Below the pieces are notes generated by a model. It saw only the letters and a list, made by a program, of their open reading frames with translations. It was not told the origin of the DNA and ran no database searches. Positions 19,333 to 29,422 of a DNA stretch of 64,000 bases are shown piece after piece. Location of the stretch: positions 333,607 through 397,606 of the forward strand of contig NZ_VZZJ01000003.1 of assembly GCF_008806345.1 (NCBI RefSeq), read 5' to 3'. A program made the translations under genes and the position numbers. Source of the stretch: Methylobacterium planeticum (lineage in GTDB: Bacteria; Pseudomonadota; Alphaproteobacteria; Rhizobiales; Beijerinckiaceae). Positions within the stretch are counted from its first letter, which is position 1; every line of letters begins with the position of its first letter.

Positions 19333-20355
19333 TCAAGCCCCCGGCGCGAGGCCGGTGAGCTTGAGAACGAAGGCGACGACGACGACGGAGATCAGCGAGA
19401 GCGGCAGGAAGACCTTCCAGCCGAGGCGCATGAGCTGGTCGTAGCGGTAGCGCGGCACCATAGCCTTCACCATGGCGATCATGAAGAACAGGAAGCTGGC
19501 CTTGAGGGCGAACCAGATCACGCCCGGGATCCAGGTGAAGGGCGCGAAGGGGATCGGCGAGAGCCAGCCCCCGAGGAACAGCACGGTTCCGAGCGCGCAC
19601 ATGGTCATGATGGCCACGTACTCGCCGAGCATGAACAGCAGGTACGGCGTCGAGGAATACTCGACCATGTAGCCGGCCACGAGCTCCGACTCGGCCTCGG
19701 GCAGGTCGAAGGGCGGGCGGTTCGTCTCGGCGAGCGCCGAGATGAAGAACACCACGAACATCGGGAACAGCCAGAGCCAGTACCAGCCGAACAGCCCGAG
19801 CGCGGTGTCCTGCGCCAGCACGATGCGCGAGAGGTTGAGCGAGCCGGCGCAGAGCAGGACGCAGATGATCACGAAGCCGAGGGAGACCTCGTAGGAGATC
19901 ATCTGGGCGGCCGAGCGGAGCGCCCCGAGGAAGGCGTATTTCGAGTTCGAGGCCCAGCCGCCCATGATGACGCCGTACACGCCGAGCGACGAGATCGCGA
20001 AGATGTAGGTGATCCCCACATTGATGTCGGCGATGGCCCAGCCCTCCGCGAGCGGGATCACCGCCCAGGAGGCGAGGGCGAGCGTGGCGAAGACGAGGGG
20101 CGCCGCCAGGAAGATCGCCTTGTTGGCGCCGGCGGGGATCACCGGCTCCTTGAGCACGAACTTCAGGAGGTCGGCGAAGGATTGCAGCAGGCCCCAGGGC
20201 CCGACCACGTTCGGGCCGCGGCGCAGCTGCACCGCCGCCCAGATCTTGCGGTCGGCCAGCAGCGCGTAGGCGATGAAGACGAGGAGCAGCGCCAGGAGCA
20301 CGAAGCTCTTCAGCGCGATGAGCAGGACGGTGCCGAGCACTTCGAGGAAGGTCAT
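19333..20355 (-). CDS. nuoH: NADH-quinone oxidoreductase subunit H
   Basis: Membrane subunit (340 aa) that forms much of the ubiquinone-binding chamber. Diagnostic stretches are [20 protein letters not shown] near residues 41-60, [20 protein letters not shown] near residue 155, and the acidic quinone loop [20 protein letters not shown] near residue 207. Eight helices are expected. It lies 12 bp after the nuoG stop and 25 bp before nuoI, as expected for the co-transcribed membrane-arm genes. Confidence 0.97.
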   Translation of the reverse strand: MTFLEVLGTVLLIALKSFVLLALLLVFIAYALLADRKIWAAVQLRRGPNVVGPWGLLQSFADLLKFVLKEPVIPAGANKAIFLAAPLVFATLALASWAVIPLAEGWAIADINVGITYIFAISSLGVYGVIMGGWASNSKYAFLGALRSAAQMISYEVSLGFVIICVLLCAGSLNLSRIVLAQDTALGLFGWYWLWLFPMFVVFFISALAETNRPPFDLPEAESELVAGYMVEYSSTPYLLFMLGEYVAIMTMCALGTVLFLGGWLSPIPFAPFTWIPGVIWFALKASFLFFMIAMVKAMVPRYRYDQLMRLGWKVFLPLSLISVVVVAFVLKLTGLAPGA

Positions 20356-20367
20356 CGGGGCCGTCCC

Positions 20368-22449
20368 TTATTCGGCGGCTTCGAGCGCGCGCCCGCGGGC
20401 GAGGCTCGAGCATTCGGCGAGCACCCGCGAGGCGCGGGCGACCGGGTTGGTGAGGTAGAAGTCGAGGATCGGCGTGCGGAAGGGCTCGCGCGCCGGGCTG
20501 CCGCCGAGGGCCGAGAGGGCCTCGACCGCCGCGACGGCGTCCGAGGGCTCCACCGCGTCGACCGCCGCGAGGTGCGGGTGGTCGGCGTAGAGGGCGCGGC
20601 GGAGCGCCGTCAGCGAATCGTAGGGCAGGCGCTTGCCGACGACGTCCGAGAGGGCGCGGATGATCGCCCAATCCTCGCGGGCATCGCCCGGCGGGAAGGA
20701 CGAGCGGTTGGCCGTCTGCACCCGGCCCTCGAGGTTGACGTAGGTGGCGTTCTTCTCGGTGTAGGCGGCCCCCGGCAGGATCACGTCGGCGCGGGCGGCG
20801 CCGCGGTCGCCGTGGGTGCCCTGGTAGATCACGAAGGCGCCGGGGGCGATCTCGACCTCGTCGGCGCCGAGGTTGAACACCACGTCGAGGGCCCCCGGGG
20901 CGGTCATGCCGGCGACGTCGAGGCCGCCCTCCCCCGGCACGAAGCCGAGATCGAGGGCGCCGACGCGGGCGGCGGCGGTCTGCAGCACGCCGAAGCCGTG
21001 CCAGTCCGGCCTCACCGCGCCGATCGCCTTCGCCAGCGCGGCGGCGGCGGCGAGGATCGCGGCCCCGTCCGGGCGCGCGATGGCACCCATGCCGACGATG
21101 ACGACGGGCTTCTGGGCGGCCCTCAGGACCTCGGCGAAGCTGTGGTTGCCGGCCGCGAGGTCGGCCAGGGTCTCGGGGCCGGCCCCGAGCTGGACATGCG
21201 GATAGGTCAGGTCGACGGGCTCGCCGATCAGGCCGACCGGCAGCGGGCCCATGCGCCAGCGCTTGCGGATGCGCACGTTGAGGAGCGAGGCCTCGAGGCG
21301 GGGATTGGCGCCGACGAGGAGGATCGCGTCGGCCTCCTCGATGCCCGGGATCGTCGGGCCGAAGGTGTAGGCGGCGCGGCCCCAGGCCGGGTCGAGGGCC
21401 TCGCCGGCCTGGCGGCAATCGAGGTTGCGGACGCCGAGCGCGCCCATCAGGCTCTTCAGGGCGTAGGTCTCCTCGACCCCCGCGAGGTCGCCCACCAGGG
21501 CGCCGACGCGCGTCGGGTCGGCCGCGCCGAGCTTCGCCTTGATGGCCCCGAAGGCCTCGCCCCAGCTCGCCGGGCGCAGCCGGCCGTTCTCGCGCAGGAA
21601 GGGCCGGTCGAGGCGCTGCACCCGCAGGCCGTCGACGGCGTGGCGGGTCTTGTCGGAGATCCACTCCTCGTTGATGTCCTCGTTGACCCGCGGCTCGATC
21701 TGCATGACCTCGCGGCCGCGGGAATCGACCCGGATGGCGCAGCCGACCGCGTCCATCACGTCGACCGACTCGGTCTTGGTCAGCTCCCAGGGGCGGACGT
21801 TGTAGCTCTGCGGCTTGTGCACGAGCGCGCCCACGGGACAGAGGTCGGCGACGTTGCCCTGGAGCTCCGAGCCCATCGCCTGCTCGAGATAGCTCGTGAT
21901 CTCCATGTCCTCGCCGCGCCCGATGGCGCCGAGATCGGGCACGCCCGCGACCTCGGCCAGGAAGCGCACGCAGCGGGTGCAGTGGATGCAGCGGTTCATG
22001 GCGGTCCGCACCAGCGGGCCGATATACTTCTCCTCGACGGCGCGCTTGTTCTCGCCGTAGCGGGTCGAGTCGACGCCGTAGGCCATCGCCTGGTCCTGCA
22101 GGTCGCAATGGCCGCCCTGGTCGCAGATCGGGCAATCGAGCGGGTGGTTGATGAGGAGGAACTCCATCACCCCCTCGCGGGCCTTCTTGGTGGTGCCCGA
22201 GCGCGTCAGCACCTCCGGCGGCTCGCCGTTCGGCCCGGGACGGCAATCCTTGACCGCGTAGGCGCAGGAGGCGACGGGCTTGGGCGCGCCCTTCAGCTCG
22301 ACGAGGCACATGCGGCAATTGCCGGCGATCGACAGCCGCTCGTGGAAGCAGAAGCGCGGGATCTCCGCGCCCGCGGCCTCGCAGGCCTGGAGCAGTGTGT
22401 ACTCGGCCGGGACATCGACCTCGGTGCCGTCGACGACGATCTTGGTCAT
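20368..22449 (-). CDS. nuoG: NADH-quinone oxidoreductase subunit G
   Basis: The 75-kDa-type iron-sulfur subunit (693 aa) of the peripheral arm. The N-terminal [2Fe-2S] ligands are in FCFHERLSIAGNCRMCLVEL (residues 33-52). The His-Cys3 [4Fe-4S] segment is HPLDCPICDQGGHCDLQDQA near residues 101-120. The third cluster site is RCIHCTRCVRFLAEVAGVPD near residue 153. The rest is a molybdopterin-oxidoreductase-like domain without catalytic function in complex I. The upstream nuoF stop lies 43 bp away. Confidence 0.96.
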   Translation of the reverse strand: MTKIVVDGTEVDVPAEYTLLQACEAAGAEIPRFCFHERLSIAGNCRMCLVELKGAPKPVASCAYAVKDCRPGPNGEPPEVLTRSGTTKKAREGVMEFLLINHPLDCPICDQGGHCDLQDQAMAYGVDSTRYGENKRAVEEKYIGPLVRTAMNRCIHCTRCVRFLAEVAGVPDLGAIGRGEDMEITSYLEQAMGSELQGNVADLCPVGALVHKPQSYNVRPWELTKTESVDVMDAVGCAIRVDSRGREVMQIEPRVNEDINEEWISDKTRHAVDGLRVQRLDRPFLRENGRLRPASWGEAFGAIKAKLGAADPTRVGALVGDLAGVEETYALKSLMGALGVRNLDCRQAGEALDPAWGRAAYTFGPTIPGIEEADAILLVGANPRLEASLLNVRIRKRWRMGPLPVGLIGEPVDLTYPHVQLGAGPETLADLAAGNHSFAEVLRAAQKPVVIVGMGAIARPDGAAILAAAAALAKAIGAVRPDWHGFGVLQTAAARVGALDLGFVPGEGGLDVAGMTAPGALDVVFNLGADEVEIAPGAFVIYQGTHGDRGAARADVILPGAAYTEKNATYVNLEGRVQTANRSSFPPGDAREDWAIIRALSDVVGKRLPYDSLTALRRALYADHPHLAAVDAVEPSDAVAAVEALSALGGSPAREPFRTPILDFYLTNPVARASRVLAECSSLARGRALEAAE

Positions 22450-22492
22450 ACCTGGTTCTCGGTCTCGAACTTCGGTGCGGTCGCGGAGCCGG

Positions 22493-23794
22493 TCACTCCG
22501 CGGCCATCGGCACGGGCGTGCTGTGCGGGTTGGCGCTGTAGCGGTCGATGCGCTTCTCGATCTCGGGGCGGAAGTGCCGGATCAGCCCCTGGATCGGCCA
22601 GGCGGCGGCGTCGCCGAGCGCGCAGATGGTGTGGCCCTCGATCTGCTTCGTCACGTCGAGGAGCATGTCGATCTCGCGGCGCTGGGCGCGGCCCTCGGCC
22701 ATGCGCAGCATCACCCGCCACATCCAGCCCGTCCCCTCGCGGCAGGGCGTGCACTGGCCGCAGCTCTCGTGCTTGTAGAAGTAGGCGATGCGGGCGATGG
22801 CCGAGACGATGTCCGTCGACTTGTCGAGCACGATCACGGCCGCGGTGCCGAGGCCGGAACCGAGGTTGCGAAGGGTGTCGAAATCCATCTTGGCGTCGAT
22901 GATCTGGTCGGCCGGCACCAGCGGCACCGAGGAACCGCCGGGGATCGAGCAGAGCAGGTTGTCCCAGCCGCCGCGCATGCCGCCGCAATGCTCGTCGATC
23001 AGCTCCCGGAAGGTGATGCCGAGTTCCTCCTCGACATTGCCGGGCTTGTTCACGTGGCCCGAGACGCAGAACAGCTTGGTGCCGGTGTTGTTCTTGCCGC
23101 CGAGCCCCGCGAACCAGGCGCCGCCCCGCCGCAGGATGGTGCCCGCCACCGCGATCGACTCGACGTTGTTCACGGTCGTGGGGCAGCCGTAGAGGCCCAT
23201 ATTGGCCGGGAACGGGGGCTTCAGGCGCGGCATGCCCTTCTTGCCCTCGAGGCTCTCGAGCAGGGCCGTCTCCTCGCCGCAGATATAGGCGCCGGCGCCG
23301 TGGTGGACGTAGATGTCGAAGGGGTAGCCGTGGAGGTTGTCCTGTCCGACGAGGCGCGCCTCGTAGGCCTCGTCGACGGCCCGCTGCAGCGCGTGCTTCT
23401 CGGCGACGTACTCGCCGCGGATGTAGATGTAGCAGGCATGCGCGTTCATCGCGAACGAGGCCAGCATGCAGCCCTCGATCAGGAGATGCGGGTCGTGCCG
23501 CATGATCTCCCGGTCCTTGCAGGTACCGGGCTCCGACTCGTCGGCATTGACCACGAGGTAATGCGGCCGCCCGTCCGACTTCTTGGGCATGAAGGACCAT
23601 TTCAGGCCGGTCGGGAAGCCGGCGCCGCCGCGCCCGCGCAGGCCCGACGCCTTCATCTCGTCGATGATCCAGTCGCGGCCCATCTCCAGGAGGAACTTGG
23701 TCCCGTCCCAGGCGCCGCGCTTCTGGGCGGCCGCGAGTCCCGGCGCGTGGAGGCCGTAGAGGTTGGTGAAGATGCGATCCTGATCGGAGAGCAT
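22493..23794 (-). CDS. nuoF: NADH-quinone oxidoreductase subunit F
   Basis: NADH-oxidising subunit (433 aa) that binds FMN, NADH and one [4Fe-4S] cluster. [20 protein letters not shown] near residues 53-72 is the nucleotide-binding glycine loop. [20 protein letters not shown] near residue 178 helps bind FMN. The cluster ligands are in [15 protein letters not shown] near residue 351. It starts 9 bp after the nuoE stop, so the two NADH-module subunits are translationally close. Confidence 0.97.
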   Translation of the reverse strand: MLSDQDRIFTNLYGLHAPGLAAAQKRGAWDGTKFLLEMGRDWIIDEMKASGLRGRGGAGFPTGLKWSFMPKKSDGRPHYLVVNADESEPGTCKDREIMRHDPHLLIEGCMLASFAMNAHACYIYIRGEYVAEKHALQRAVDEAYEARLVGQDNLHGYPFDIYVHHGAGAYICGEETALLESLEGKKGMPRLKPPFPANMGLYGCPTTVNNVESIAVAGTILRRGGAWFAGLGGKNNTGTKLFCVSGHVNKPGNVEEELGITFRELIDEHCGGMRGGWDNLLCSIPGGSSVPLVPADQIIDAKMDFDTLRNLGSGLGTAAVIVLDKSTDIVSAIARIAYFYKHESCGQCTPCREGTGWMWRVMLRMAEGRAQRREIDMLLDVTKQIEGHTICALGDAAAWPIQGLIRHFRPEIEKRIDRYSANPHSTPVPMAAE

Positions 23795-23803
23795 GTCAGG
23801 TCC

Positions 23804-25210
23804 TCACTGCGCTGAACGGCCGGGCGCGTCGGCCCCGCCGAGGGCCTTGGCCTGCCCCACCCAGTCCTCGCGGTCGATGCGACCCGGGAACGCAAGGTAG
23901 GTGCCGACCCAGGCGACCTCGTCCCGGGTCCAGGCAGCGATCTGGTCGAAATGGTAGATGCCGAGTTCGTGCAGCCGGCGCTCGTTGCCGGGGCCGATGC
24001 CCTTGATGCGCGTCAGCGCGTCGGGCTGGCCGGCAAGGGCGGCGTCGAGGGCCGGGGGCCGGGTGCCGACTGCATCGGCCTTCTGCTCGGGGCTCGCGTC
24101 CTTCGGCAGGTCGGCGAGCGTCTTCTCGATCCGGGTCTCCTCGGCCTCGGCCGCGATCTCGCCCTCGCTCGCGCCGGGGGCGGCGGGCTGGGGCGGGACC
24201 TCGTCGCGACGGAGCGTGGATTGGGCACCCGCCTCCGCGGCGGCCGCCTCGCCGGCCGCGGCCATCTGCTCGGGAGTCGACTGAGCGGGCGGCGACTCGG
24301 CTGGGGTCGACTCGGCGGCCGTCTCGGCCGGGCCGCTCTCGCCCTGCGCGGTGGTCGAGTGCGAGCGGTCGGCGGCGTCGGCGCGATCCTGCGCCTTCAC
24401 GGGCGTCTCGCCCCCGGCGGCGCGCTGGGCGGGCGCGTCGGTCGCGGGGCTCCCGGCAGCCCGGCCGGCGTCGGGATGGGCGGGCTTCGGATCGGCGGCG
24501 GCGCGCTGCTCGCTCGAGGCGGCCTCGTCCCTGCCGGCCTCCTCGGCCTCGGCGTCGGTCTGCTCGAAGCGCTTGCGCCACGCGCCGATGCGCGAGCCGT
24601 CGAACAGCGTCGGGTCCTGCAGGGTGTGGACGGCGTCCTTCGGCTCGGAGGAGGTGCGCCCGACCTGGGAGCCGACCTTCACGGGCCGGCCGGCGGCGAG
24701 GTCGTCCATCAGCGTGCCGAGGGATTCGGGCGTCAGGTCCTCGTAGTAATCCTGGTTGATCTGCGCCATCGGCGCGTTGCAGCAGGCCCCGAGGCACTCG
24801 ACCTCGAGCCAGGAGAAGTTGCCGTCCGCCGAGACGTGTCCGGGGGGGCCGAGCCGCTCTTGCAGATAGCCCTTCAGCTCGCGGGCGCCGCAGGAATCGC
24901 ACGGCACCGTGCCGCAGAGCTGGATCCAGAACCGGCCGACCGGCTCCAGGGCGAACATCGTGTAGAAGGTCGCGACCTCGAGCACCCGGATATGCGGCAT
25001 GCCGAGTTCGTCCGCCACCGCCTCGATCGCCTTCTGGGGCAGCCAGCCGCCGTTCTGCTCCTGCGCCTTCCACAGGAGCGGGATCACGGCCGAGGCCTGG
25101 CGCCCCTCCGGGTACTTGGCGATCTGCCCCTTGGCCCATTCGGCGTTCTCGGGGGAGAACGCGAAATCGTCGGGCTGCTCGGCTGCGGGAGCGAGTCTGC
25201 GGTTGGCCAT
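23804..25210 (-). CDS. nuoE: NADH-quinone oxidoreductase subunit E with long C-terminal extension
   Basis: The first 190 or so residues are a normal NuoE, a thioredoxin-like [2Fe-2S] protein of the NADH module. The cluster cysteines are in QLCGTVPCDSCG (near residue 97) and VECLGACCNAP (near residue 138). The protein then continues to 468 aa, about twice the classic length. Residues about 200-390 are an Ala/Glu/Pro-rich, low-complexity linker. The end, LTRIKGIGPGNERRLHELGI (near residue 400) and beyond, is a helix-hairpin-helix-like fold. Similar tails are known on some alphaproteobacterial NuoE proteins. Their role is unclear. Confidence 0.94.
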   Translation of the reverse strand: MANRRLAPAAEQPDDFAFSPENAEWAKGQIAKYPEGRQASAVIPLLWKAQEQNGGWLPQKAIEAVADELGMPHIRVLEVATFYTMFALEPVGRFWIQLCGTVPCDSCGARELKGYLQERLGPPGHVSADGNFSWLEVECLGACCNAPMAQINQDYYEDLTPESLGTLMDDLAAGRPVKVGSQVGRTSSEPKDAVHTLQDPTLFDGSRIGAWRKRFEQTDAEAEEAGRDEAASSEQRAAADPKPAHPDAGRAAGSPATDAPAQRAAGGETPVKAQDRADAADRSHSTTAQGESGPAETAAESTPAESPPAQSTPEQMAAAGEAAAAEAGAQSTLRRDEVPPQPAAPGASEGEIAAEAEETRIEKTLADLPKDASPEQKADAVGTRPPALDAALAGQPDALTRIKGIGPGNERRLHELGIYHFDQIAAWTRDEVAWVGTYLAFPGRIDREDWVGQAKALGGADAPGRSAQ

Positions 25211-25223
25211 CAGTCGAAAACCC

Positions 25224-26414
25224 TCAGCGGTCCACTTCGCCGAACACGATGTCGAGCGTGCCGAGCACGCAGGACACGTCGGCCAGCATGTGGCCGCGGC
25301 ACATCCAGTCCATCGCCTGGAGATGGGCGAAGCCCGGCGCGCGGATCTTGCAGCGATACGGCTTGTTGGTGCCGTCGGAGACGAGATAGACGCCGAACTC
25401 GCCCTTCGGCGCCTCGACGGCCGCGTAGATCTCGCCGGCCGGCACGTGGAAGCCTTCGGTGTAGAGCTTGAAGTGGTGGATGAGCGCCTCCATCGAGCGC
25501 TTCATCTCCCGGCGCGGGGGCGGCGCGACCTTGCCGTCGAGGGTCGCGATCGGGCCCTGGCCCGCGGGCTCGCGGAGCTTGGCGATGCATTGCTTCATGA
25601 TGCGCACGCTCTGGCGCATCTCCTCCATGCGGATCACCTGGCGATCGTAGGTGTCGCCGTTCTTCCCCACCGGGATGTCGAACTCCATCTCGTCGTAAGC
25701 CTCGTAGGGCTGCGACTTGCGCAGGTCCCACGGGATGCCGGAGCCGCGCACCATCACGCCCGAGAAGCCCCAGGCCATGGCCTCGTCCACCGTGACGATG
25801 CCGATGTCGACGTTGCGCTGCTTGAAGATGCGGTTGGCCATGACGAGGTCGTCGAGGTCGTCCACCACCTGCGGGAAGCTCTCGCAGAACGCCTCGATGT
25901 CGTCGATCAGCGCCGGGGGCAGGTCCTGGTGGACGCCGCCCGGCCGGAAGTAGTTGGCGTGGAGCCGCGCGCCGCTCGCGCGCTCGTAGAAGATCATCAA
26001 CTTCTCGCGCTCCTCGAAGCCCCACAGGGGCGGCGTCAGCGCGCCGACGTCCATCGCCTGCGTGGTGACGTTGAGGAGGTGGGACAGGAGCCGCCCGATC
26101 TCGCAGAACAGGGTGCGGATGAGCTGGGCGCGACGCGGCACCGACAGCCCCAGCATCTTCTCGATGGCGAGGCAGAAGGCATGCTCCTGGTTCATCGGCG
26201 CGACGTAGTCGAGCCGGTCGAAATAGGGCGTCGCCTGGAGGTAGGTCTTGTACTCGATCAGCTTCTCGGTGCCCCGGTGCAGGAGCCCGATATGCGGGTC
26301 GACGCGCTCGACGATCTCGCCGTCGAGCTCCAGCACGAGGCGCAGCACGCCGTGCGCGGCCGGGTGCTGGGGCCCGAAATTGATCGCGAAGTTGCGGATG
26401 TTGTGCTCGGTCAC
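25224..26414 (-). CDS. nuoD: NADH-quinone oxidoreductase subunit D
   Basis: The 49-kDa-type subunit (396 aa), which lines the quinone site opposite NuoB and derives from a hydrogenase large subunit. I chose a GTG start at 26414 because the protein then begins [20 protein letters not shown] (read as Met), the conserved start, and a GGAGG Shine-Dalgarno sequence lies upstream. The quinone-site signature [20 protein letters not shown] and [20 protein letters not shown] are present. It follows nuoC by 14 bp. Confidence 0.96.
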   Translation of the reverse strand: MTEHNIRNFAINFGPQHPAAHGVLRLVLELDGEIVERVDPHIGLLHRGTEKLIEYKTYLQATPYFDRLDYVAPMNQEHAFCLAIEKMLGLSVPRRAQLIRTLFCEIGRLLSHLLNVTTQAMDVGALTPPLWGFEEREKLMIFYERASGARLHANYFRPGGVHQDLPPALIDDIEAFCESFPQVVDDLDDLVMANRIFKQRNVDIGIVTVDEAMAWGFSGVMVRGSGIPWDLRKSQPYEAYDEMEFDIPVGKNGDTYDRQVIRMEEMRQSVRIMKQCIAKLREPAGQGPIATLDGKVAPPPRREMKRSMEALIHHFKLYTEGFHVPAGEIYAAVEAPKGEFGVYLVSDGTNKPYRCKIRAPGFAHLQAMDWMCRGHMLADVSCVLGTLDIVFGEVDR

Positions 26415-26428
26415 GGGAAGCCTCCGCC

Positions 26429-27076
26429 TCAGACCGTCTTCTTCTCGTCGCCCGGGAGCACGTACTCGGTGCCCTCCCACGGTGACAGGAAGTCGAAGTT
26501 CCGGAATTCCTGGGTCAGCTTCACGGGCTCGTAGACCACCCGCGCCTCGTCCTGGTCGTAGCGGACCTCGACGAAGCCGGTGAGCGGAAAGTCCTTGCGG
26601 AGCGGGTGCCCCTCGAAGCCGTAATCGGTGAGAAGGCGTCGCAGGTCGGGATGGCCCGAGAACAGGATGCCGTAGAGGTCGTAGGTCTCGCGCTCGTACC
26701 AGTTGGCCGCCGGGAAGACCTCGATCACGGAGGGGACCGGCGTCGTCTCGTCCGTCTGGACCTTCACGCGGATGCGCTGGTTATGGCGCAGCGAGAGCAG
26801 GTGGTAGACGACGTCGAAGCGCTTCTCGCGGTTCGGGTAATCCGCGCCGCAGATGTCGATGAAGCAGCGGAAGGCGCAGGCCGGGTCGTCGCGCAGGTAG
26901 GTCAGCGCGTAGACGATGTCCGAGCCCTGGACGATCAGGGTGAGCTCGCCGAAGGTCAGGCTGCGCTCGATCACGGCCGGGCCGAGGGCGCCCGCGATCG
27001 TGTCGCCGAGCGCCTGGAGCGCGCCCTCGCCGCCTTCCGGCTGGGTGTGGGCGAGGATCGTGATGCCGTTGCTCAT
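26429..27076 (-). CDS. nuoC: NADH-quinone oxidoreductase subunit C
   Basis: The 30-kDa-type subunit (215 aa) of the connecting module between the iron-sulfur chain and the membrane arm. The family signature [20 protein letters not shown] occurs near residues 127-146, and [20 protein letters not shown] near residue 149. It is a separate gene from nuoD, unlike the fused nuoCD of enterobacteria. It starts 9 bp after the nuoB stop. Confidence 0.96.
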   Translation of the reverse strand: MSNGITILAHTQPEGGEGALQALGDTIAGALGPAVIERSLTFGELTLIVQGSDIVYALTYLRDDPACAFRCFIDICGADYPNREKRFDVVYHLLSLRHNQRIRVKVQTDETTPVPSVIEVFPAANWYERETYDLYGILFSGHPDLRRLLTDYGFEGHPLRKDFPLTGFVEVRYDQDEARVVYEPVKLTQEFRNFDFLSPWEGTEYVLPGDEKKTV

Positions 27077-27085
27077 CGGAAGGCC

Positions 27086-27673
27086 TCAGCGCTCGATCGT
27101 GCCGGTGCGGCGGATCTTCTTCTGCAGCAGCAGCACGCCGTAGAGGAGCGCCTCCGCGGTCGGCGGGCAGCCCGGCACGTAGATGTCCACCGGCACGACC
27201 CGGTCGCAGCCGCGCACCACGGAATAGGAATAGTGGTAGTAACCGCCGCCATTGGCGCAGGAGCCCATCGAGATGACGTAGCGCGGCTCGGGCATCTGGT
27301 CGTAGACCTTGCGAAGCGCGGGCGCCATCTTGTTGGTCAGGGTGCCGGCCACGATCATCACGTCGGACTGGCGCGGCGAGCCGCGGGGGGCGAAGCCGAA
27401 ACGCTCGCAATCGTAGCGCGGCATCGACATCTGCATCATCTCGACGGCGCAGCAGGCGAGGCCGAACGTCATCCACATCAGCGAGCCGGTGCGGGCCCAG
27501 TTGATGAGGTCGTCCGTCGAGGTCACCAGGAAGCCGCGATCGGCCAGCTCGCTGTTGATCGACAGGAAGGTCGGGTCGTTCTCGCCGATCGGCCGACCCG
27601 TCGACGGGTCGATGATCCCCTTCGGCTGGGGAGCGATCGTGGGAGCGCGGGAGAGATCGGTGGTGAGGGCCAT
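27086..27673 (-). CDS. nuoB: NADH-quinone oxidoreductase subunit B
   Basis: Subunit (195 aa) holding the terminal [4Fe-4S] cluster N2, which reduces ubiquinone. The tandem cysteines are in [20 protein letters not shown] near residues 72-91. The other ligands are in [20 protein letters not shown] near residue 131 and [20 protein letters not shown] near residue 161. The ATG is at 27673. The gap to nuoA is 45 bp. All ligands are present. Confidence 0.97.
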   Translation of the reverse strand: MALTTDLSRAPTIAPQPKGIIDPSTGRPIGENDPTFLSINSELADRGFLVTSTDDLINWARTGSLMWMTFGLACCAVEMMQMSMPRYDCERFGFAPRGSPRQSDVMIVAGTLTNKMAPALRKVYDQMPEPRYVISMGSCANGGGYYHYSYSVVRGCDRVVPVDIYVPGCPPTAEALLYGVLLLQKKIRRTGTIER

Positions 27674-27718
27674 GAATGCCTCAGGTCAGCTCGGGTGCGT
27701 GTCGGCGGCGGTCTCGGC

Positions 27719-28084
27719 CTAGTCCCACTCGAGGGCGCCCTTGCGCCACTCGTAGACGAAGCCGACGGTCAGAACGCCGAGGAAGACCATCATCGACCAG
27801 AAGCCATACCAGCCGAGCTCCCCGAAGGTGATCGCCCAGGGGAACAGGAAGGCCACTTCGAGATCGAAGATGATGAACAGGATGGCCACGAGATAGAAGC
27901 GCACATCGAACTTCATGCGCGCGTCGTCGAAGGCGTTGAAGCCGCACTCGTAGGCCGAGAGCTTCTCGGGATCCGGACTGTTGTAGGCCACCAGGAAGGG
28001 CGCCACCAGCAGCGCCACCGCGATGAACAGCGACACCCCGATGAAGACGATGAGAGGCAGGTAATCCGCCAACAGGCCGGTCAT
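27719..28084 (-). CDS. nuoA: NADH-quinone oxidoreductase subunit A
   Basis: First gene of the nuo operon. It encodes a three-helix membrane subunit (121 aa) near the quinone entry. The conserved loop [20 protein letters not shown] lies at about residues 43-62, and the second helix, [20 protein letters not shown], contains the usual acidic residues. The start ATG is at 28084, and its promoter should be in the 330-bp gap before the tRNA gene. Confidence 0.96.
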   Translation of the reverse strand: MTGLLADYLPLIVFIGVSLFIAVALLVAPFLVAYNSPDPEKLSAYECGFNAFDDARMKFDVRFYLVAILFIIFDLEVAFLFPWAITFGELGWYGFWSMMVFLGVLTVGFVYEWRKGALEWD

Positions 28085-28414
28085 GCGACACCTCTCGCGT
28101 TCGAGTGAGACCGCGGCGCCCTCGATCGGCTCGGCGGCATGTGGAATTGCTCCAATGCCAGAGTGCGCACGGCGCGAGGCTTAGACGAGCGGTTCCGGTG
28201 AAACAAGTGCGTTGCGCGTCGCACAAACCGCCCTCGGTGAGAGAGATGGGCCCGTGTCAGTCCGCAACCAACACGTCAGATGCGCGCAGGACGCCCCGCC
28301 GCAGGGGGCAAACGCCCTGAAAACGGGCCCTTCCGGATTGGCGCGGAGGCAGCTTGACAGCCCCGAACCACCCCCCTAAACCCCGGCCCGTCGCCGCTTG
28401 AGGCGGCACGCCAC
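28085..28414. other. Upstream region of the nuo operon
   Basis: No gene is seen. The promoter of the whole nuo-birA(-rnj-mce) run should lie here on the minus strand. A possible sigma-70-like pair is TTGTTT (near 28204) and TAAGCC with 17-bp spacing, read on the minus strand, but it is weak. The right end precedes the plus-strand tRNA-Asp gene, so both promoters share this gap. Confidence 0.45.
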
Positions 28415-28491
28415 GCGGGCGTAGCTCAGTTGGTTAGAGTGCCGGCCTGTCACGCCGGAGGTCGCGGGTTCGAGCCCCGTCGCCCGCGCCA
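28415..28491 (+). tRNA. tRNA-Asp (anticodon GTC)
   Basis: A 77-nt tRNA with encoded CCA end. The acceptor stem is gcgggcg paired with cgcccgc, and the discriminator base is G. The D-arm contains tagctcagttggttaga. The anticodon stem ccggc/gccgg encloses ctgtcac, giving anticodon GTC at 28449-28451. The T-arm is gtcgcgggttcgagccccg. All canonical features fit. Decodes GAC/GAU. Confidence 0.98.
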
Positions 28492-28575
28492 CGTATCCGG
28501 CAATCCCGACATCGCCGGCCGACCTGCGCACCCGCTTCCGGCTGCACCGTTTCGCGCGCGTTCCGCCAGGCCCAC

Positions 28576-28627
28576 GTGGCAGGCGCACGTGGCCAGGCGC
28601 ATGTGGCCAGGCGCACGTGCGCCTGGC
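28576..28627. repeat. Three tandem 14-bp units ending in a perfect palindrome
   Basis: Units of gtggccaggcgcac occur at 28576-28588 (one base short), 28589-28602 and 28603-28616. The last unit runs into its own inverse, giving the perfect palindrome gccaggcgcac/gtgcgcctggc (28606-28627). It lies between tRNA-Asp and the end of the liv operon, which is converging on it. The palindrome could act as a hairpin terminator for either side, although no U-tract follows. Confidence 0.7.
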
Positions 28628-28699
28628 ACGGGCGGCGGCTCAGGGGGCCGCCGCCACGCGTCCCGGAGCGTTCAACCGCTGCGTCTCGGCCGACGCCGG

Positions 28700-29422
28700 T
28701 CAGTGGCTGCCGCCGAGATAGGCCGCGCGCACGGCGGGGTCGTTGCGCAGCTGCGCCGCCGGGCCCTGGAAGCGGATGTGGCCGTTCTCCAGCACGTAGG
28801 CGTGGTCGGCGACGCCGAGCGCCGCCATGGCGAACTGCTCGACGAGGAGCATGGTCACCTGCTCGTCCTTCAGCCGTCGGATGATGCGGAACACCTCCTC
28901 GACGAGCTTCGGGGCGAGCCCCATCGAGGGCTCGTCGAGGAGCAGGATCTCCGGGCGCAGCATCAGGGCCCGGCCCATGGCGAGCATCTGCTGCTCGCCC
29001 CCCGACAGGGTGCCGGCGAGTTGTTCCCGCCGCTCCTTGAGCCGCGGGAACAGCTCGAAGGCGCGGTCGCGGTCGGCCGCGACGTCGCCCTTCGGGCGCG
29101 AGCCGGTCAGGCGCGGAAAGGCCCCGAGGGTGAGGTTGTCCTCGACGCTCAGCGTCGCGAAGACGCGGCGGCCCTCGGGCGAGTGGGCGAGACCGGAGCG
29201 GGCCACGTCGTGGCTGTCGAGGCCGCCGACCTCGCGGCCGTTCAGGCGGATCGACCCGGCCCGCGGGCGGATCATGCCCGAGAGCGCCCGCATCGTCGTG
29301 GTCTTGCCCGCCCCGTTCGAGCCGATCAGGGTGACGACCTGCCCCTTCCGGACCTCGAAGGAGAGCCCGTGCAGGACCTCGATCTGGCCGTAGCCGGCCG
29401 AGAGGTTCGACACCTCAAGCAT
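28700..29422 (-). CDS. livF: Branched-chain amino-acid ABC transporter ATP-binding protein LivF
   Basis: Second ATPase (240 aa) of a Liv-type importer for branched-chain amino acids or related amides/urea. Walker A is GSNGAGKTT near residue 37, the signature is LSGGEQQMLAMGRALMLRPE near residue 137, and Walker B is ILLLDEPSMGLAP. The start MLEVSNLSAGYG at 29422 is chosen over an upstream in-frame ATG. It overlaps the livMG stop by 8 bases and has GGAG upstream. It is the last gene of the operon. Confidence 0.92.
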   Translation of the reverse strand: MLEVSNLSAGYGQIEVLHGLSFEVRKGQVVTLIGSNGAGKTTTMRALSGMIRPRAGSIRLNGREVGGLDSHDVARSGLAHSPEGRRVFATLSVEDNLTLGAFPRLTGSRPKGDVAADRDRAFELFPRLKERREQLAGTLSGGEQQMLAMGRALMLRPEILLLDEPSMGLAPKLVEEVFRIIRRLKDEQVTMLLVEQFAMAALGVADHAYVLENGHIRFQGPAAQLRNDPAVRAAYLGGSH

